7,984 nucleotides of DNA from UBA7803 sp049454295 (lineage in GTDB: Bacteria; Pseudomonadota; Gammaproteobacteria; Pseudomonadales; Azotimanducaceae): positions 1 through 7,984 of the forward strand of contig JBMTYG010000136.1 of the NCBI GenBank assembly GCA_049454295.1. The letters are read 5' to 3'. Shown here one piece after another: positions 6,889 through 7,984 of the stretch. Position 1 is the stretch's first letter. Every line of letters starts with the position of its first letter. The position numbers were made by a program, and so were the translations under genes. The notes under the pieces were generated by a model. The model had not been told where the DNA came from, did not search any database, and saw only the letters and a program-made list of their open reading frames with translations.

Positions 6889-7221
6889 ATGACCAAGTCC
6901 GAACTGATCGAACTGATCGCTGCCCGGCAAGCGCAGCTCTCGCTCAAGGATGTCGAGCTTGCGGTCAAGGCCATCATCGAACAGATGGCTGAGACGCTAG
7001 CGAGCGGCGAACGAATCGAGATTCGCGGCTTCGGCAGCTTCTCGGTACATAGACGCGCGTCCCGCATTGGACGCAACCCGAAGACCGGAGAGCCAGTGTC
7101 TCTGGCAGAGAAATACGTACCGCACTTTAAGCCGGGCAAGGAACTCAGAGACCGGGTTAATCAGCTGCTACATGCGGTCGATACGCCCGAAGACCTGTCT
7201 GATCCCGACGACGAGGATTGA
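6889..7221 (+). CDS. ihfB: Integration host factor subunit beta
   Basis: This 110-residue protein is the beta subunit of IHF, which pairs with IhfA to bend DNA sharply at specific sites in recombination, replication and transcription. The start MTKSELIELIA, the GERIEIRGFGSFSVH strand, the DNA-intercalating arm around RIGRNPKTGEPV and the YVPHFKPGKELRDRVN end all match the IhfB type, and not HU or IhfA. The protein is about 16 residues longer than E. coli IhfB (94) because of an acidic tail (TPEDLSDPDDED); such tails occur in other proteobacterial IhfB. I chose the ATG at 6889, with AGGA at 6874-6877 upstream, because the family starts exactly there. An in-frame TTG at 6853 lies in the loop of the preceding hairpin and is unlikely to be used. 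lapA follows after 4 nt. Confidence 0.97.
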   Translation: MTKSELIELIAARQAQLSLKDVELAVKAIIEQMAETLASGERIEIRGFGSFSVHRRASRIGRNPKTGEPVSLAEKYVPHFKPGKELRDRVNQLLHAVDTPEDLSDPDDED

Positions 7222-7225
7222 GCCT

Positions 7226-7495
7226 GTGTATGCCGTGCGTCGAGCGCTCGGATACCTTCTCGCGTTACTCGTCGTGCTGTTTGGTCTGCTGGCGGTCAAT
7301 CAGGCACCTGTGGCGCTGCGTCTGCTGATCTGGGAATCTCCAGCGATCAGCTTGTTCTGGTGGTTGCTCCTCGCGTTTGTCGTCGGAATGCTGGTGGGGG
7401 GCGTCAGCGCAACGGTGGCGGGATTCAGGCGACGTGCGCGGCAGCGCGTTCGCGCGCAGTCGAGAGCCCCGGCTACTGGCGAGAAGATTACCTGA
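7226..7495 (+). CDS. lapA: LapA-domain inner membrane protein
   Basis: This 89-residue protein has two hydrophobic segments (about 8-24 and 43-66), separated by a short stretch with LRLLIWESPAISLFWW, and a strongly basic C-terminus (FRRRARQRVRAQSR). This is the pattern of the LapA/DUF1049 family, placed after ihfB in many Gamma- and Betaproteobacteria. In E. coli, LapA is partnered with LapB (YciM), which regulates LpxC turnover and lipopolysaccharide assembly. The start is GTG at 7226, four bases after the ihfB stop, with GAGG at 7213-7216 nine bases upstream; a second GTG at 7235 is possible. The spacing makes it co-transcribed with ihfB. The usual partner lapB does not follow here. E. coli LapA is slightly longer (about 102 residues). 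Family assignment is by topology, position and the loop motif. Confidence 0.85.
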   Translation: MYAVRRALGYLLALLVVLFGLLAVNQAPVALRLLIWESPAISLFWWLLLAFVVGMLVGGVSATVAGFRRRARQRVRAQSRAPATGEKIT

Positions 7496-7622
7496 GGTTG
7501 CGCAACTAGCCGACAACACGCCGCGCGCCTGACCTCCATGAGTCACGGGCACTCGCCCTCCGATCGAGCCTTTCTCTGCGCATAGTCTGTTGTTCCTTTC
7601 AACGGCAACAGGTTGGTCACCC
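7496..7622 (+). other. Spacer between lapA and the ComEA-like gene
   Basis: In these 127 bases I find no gene I can support. A 15-codon ATG frame at 7538-7585 has no ribosome site. CATAGT at 7581-7586 resembles a -10 box but lacks a -35 partner at the right distance. A weak stem (GTTG 7589-7592 with CAAC 7600-7603) is present. A promoter for the next gene is plausible but not shown. Confidence 0.4.
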
Positions 7623-7984
7623 ATGATTCGGACCCGCTCATCGATTTCGGTCTCTAGACCCAGGACGTTCTCATTCTCAGCCCGCCTCGCACGTCCGCTG
7701 GCGACCACGCTGCTGGCGTTCTCTTGTGCATACGCGTTGCCTGTCCATGCGGAAATGCGCGGCGCTGCTCCCACTACTGATCCTCGTGGCGCGCAAGAGA
7801 CCGTCAATATCAACACCGCTGATGCCGCGACTCTCGCGCGGGTCCTGGATGGCATTGGCGAGGCGAAGGCGCTTTCGATCGTCGAGTACCGCAAGACCAA
7901 CGGTGAGTTCGCGGACATTTATGAACTCGCCAATGTCAAAGGTGTGGGTGAGCGCACGGTGGAGCTGAACGAGAATCGCATCGT
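7623..7984 (+). CDS. ComEA-type helix-hairpin-helix DNA-binding protein (3' end cut off)
   Basis: An open frame begins with ATG at 7623 and runs to the window end without a stop; 120 codons are visible. The N-terminus is basic, followed by a hydrophobic run (LATTLLAFSCAYALP) and a VHA/E site at about residues 42-43, which indicates Sec-dependent export; the basic region before it is unusually long. From residue 61, VNINTADAATL, GIGEAKA, EYRKTNGEF, and ELANVKGVGERTVELN form the tandem helix-hairpin-helix typical of ComEA, a periplasmic DNA-binding protein that pulls incoming DNA across the outer membrane in naturally competent bacteria. The visible end is close to the expected C-terminus. AGG at 7610-7612 is a weak ribosome site. 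Competence itself cannot be concluded: small ComEA-like proteins are common in Gammaproteobacteria without known transformation. Confidence 0.88.
   Translation, partial: MIRTRSSISVSRPRTFSFSARLARPLATTLLAFSCAYALPVHAEMRGAAPTTDPRGAQETVNINTADAATLARVLDGIGEAKALSIVEYRKTNGEFADIYELANVKGVGERTVELNENRI

Noticed and set aside
5667..7139. 490-codon open frame on the - strand across rpsA and ihfB
   Set aside because: It is the antisense reflection of two certain genes in GC-rich sequence, shows no family motif, and would cross the two hairpins and the intergenic spacer.
7538..7585. 15-codon ATG frame in the lapA-comEA spacer
   Set aside because: There is no ribosome binding site and no recognisable sequence, and its length is expected by chance.

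Overview
This window looks like a chromosomal core region of a high-GC gammaproteobacterium (roughly 60-65% GC by eye). The order gyrA-serC-pheA-hisC-tyrA-(aroA)-cmk-rpsA-ihfB-lapA is a conserved aromatic amino acid/translation block of Gamma- and Betaproteobacteria. I cannot name the genus. All genes lie on the + strand, and codon use looks uniform across the window. I see no mobile element, tRNA, rRNA or CRISPR array.

Layout. Positions 1-186 are the 3' end of gyrA. Four tightly packed genes follow, each running into the next: serC (193-1272), pheA (1265-2392), hisC (2389-3477) and a tyrA-cmk fusion (3477-4997). The overlaps are 8, 4 and 1 nt, and serC starts 6 nt after gyrA. A 108-nt leader without a Shine-Dalgarno sequence precedes rpsA (5106-6788). 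The 100-nt rpsA-ihfB spacer holds two perfect hairpins. ihfB (6889-7221) and lapA (GTG start, 7226-7495) are 4 nt apart. A secreted ComEA-like helix-hairpin-helix protein begins at 7623 and runs off the window end.

How the genes work together. PheA (chorismate mutase/prephenate dehydratase) and the TyrA domain direct chorismate to phenylalanine and tyrosine. HisC and SerC are PLP aminotransferases; HisC can plausibly perform the final aromatic transamination, and SerC makes phosphoserine. Cmk supplies CDP/dCDP, S1 supports translation initiation, and IHF is a nucleoid protein.

Main point of interest. In relatives, aroA (EPSP synthase) lies between tyrA and cmk, and is often fused to tyrA. 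Here no AroA is present. A complete prephenate dehydrogenase domain (residues 1-270) is joined by a linker of about 16 residues to a complete cytidylate kinase domain (287-506) in one uninterrupted reading frame. This is an apparent TyrA-Cmk fusion, best explained by in-frame loss of aroA from an ancestral tyrA-aroA-cmk array. aroA should then be elsewhere in the genome.
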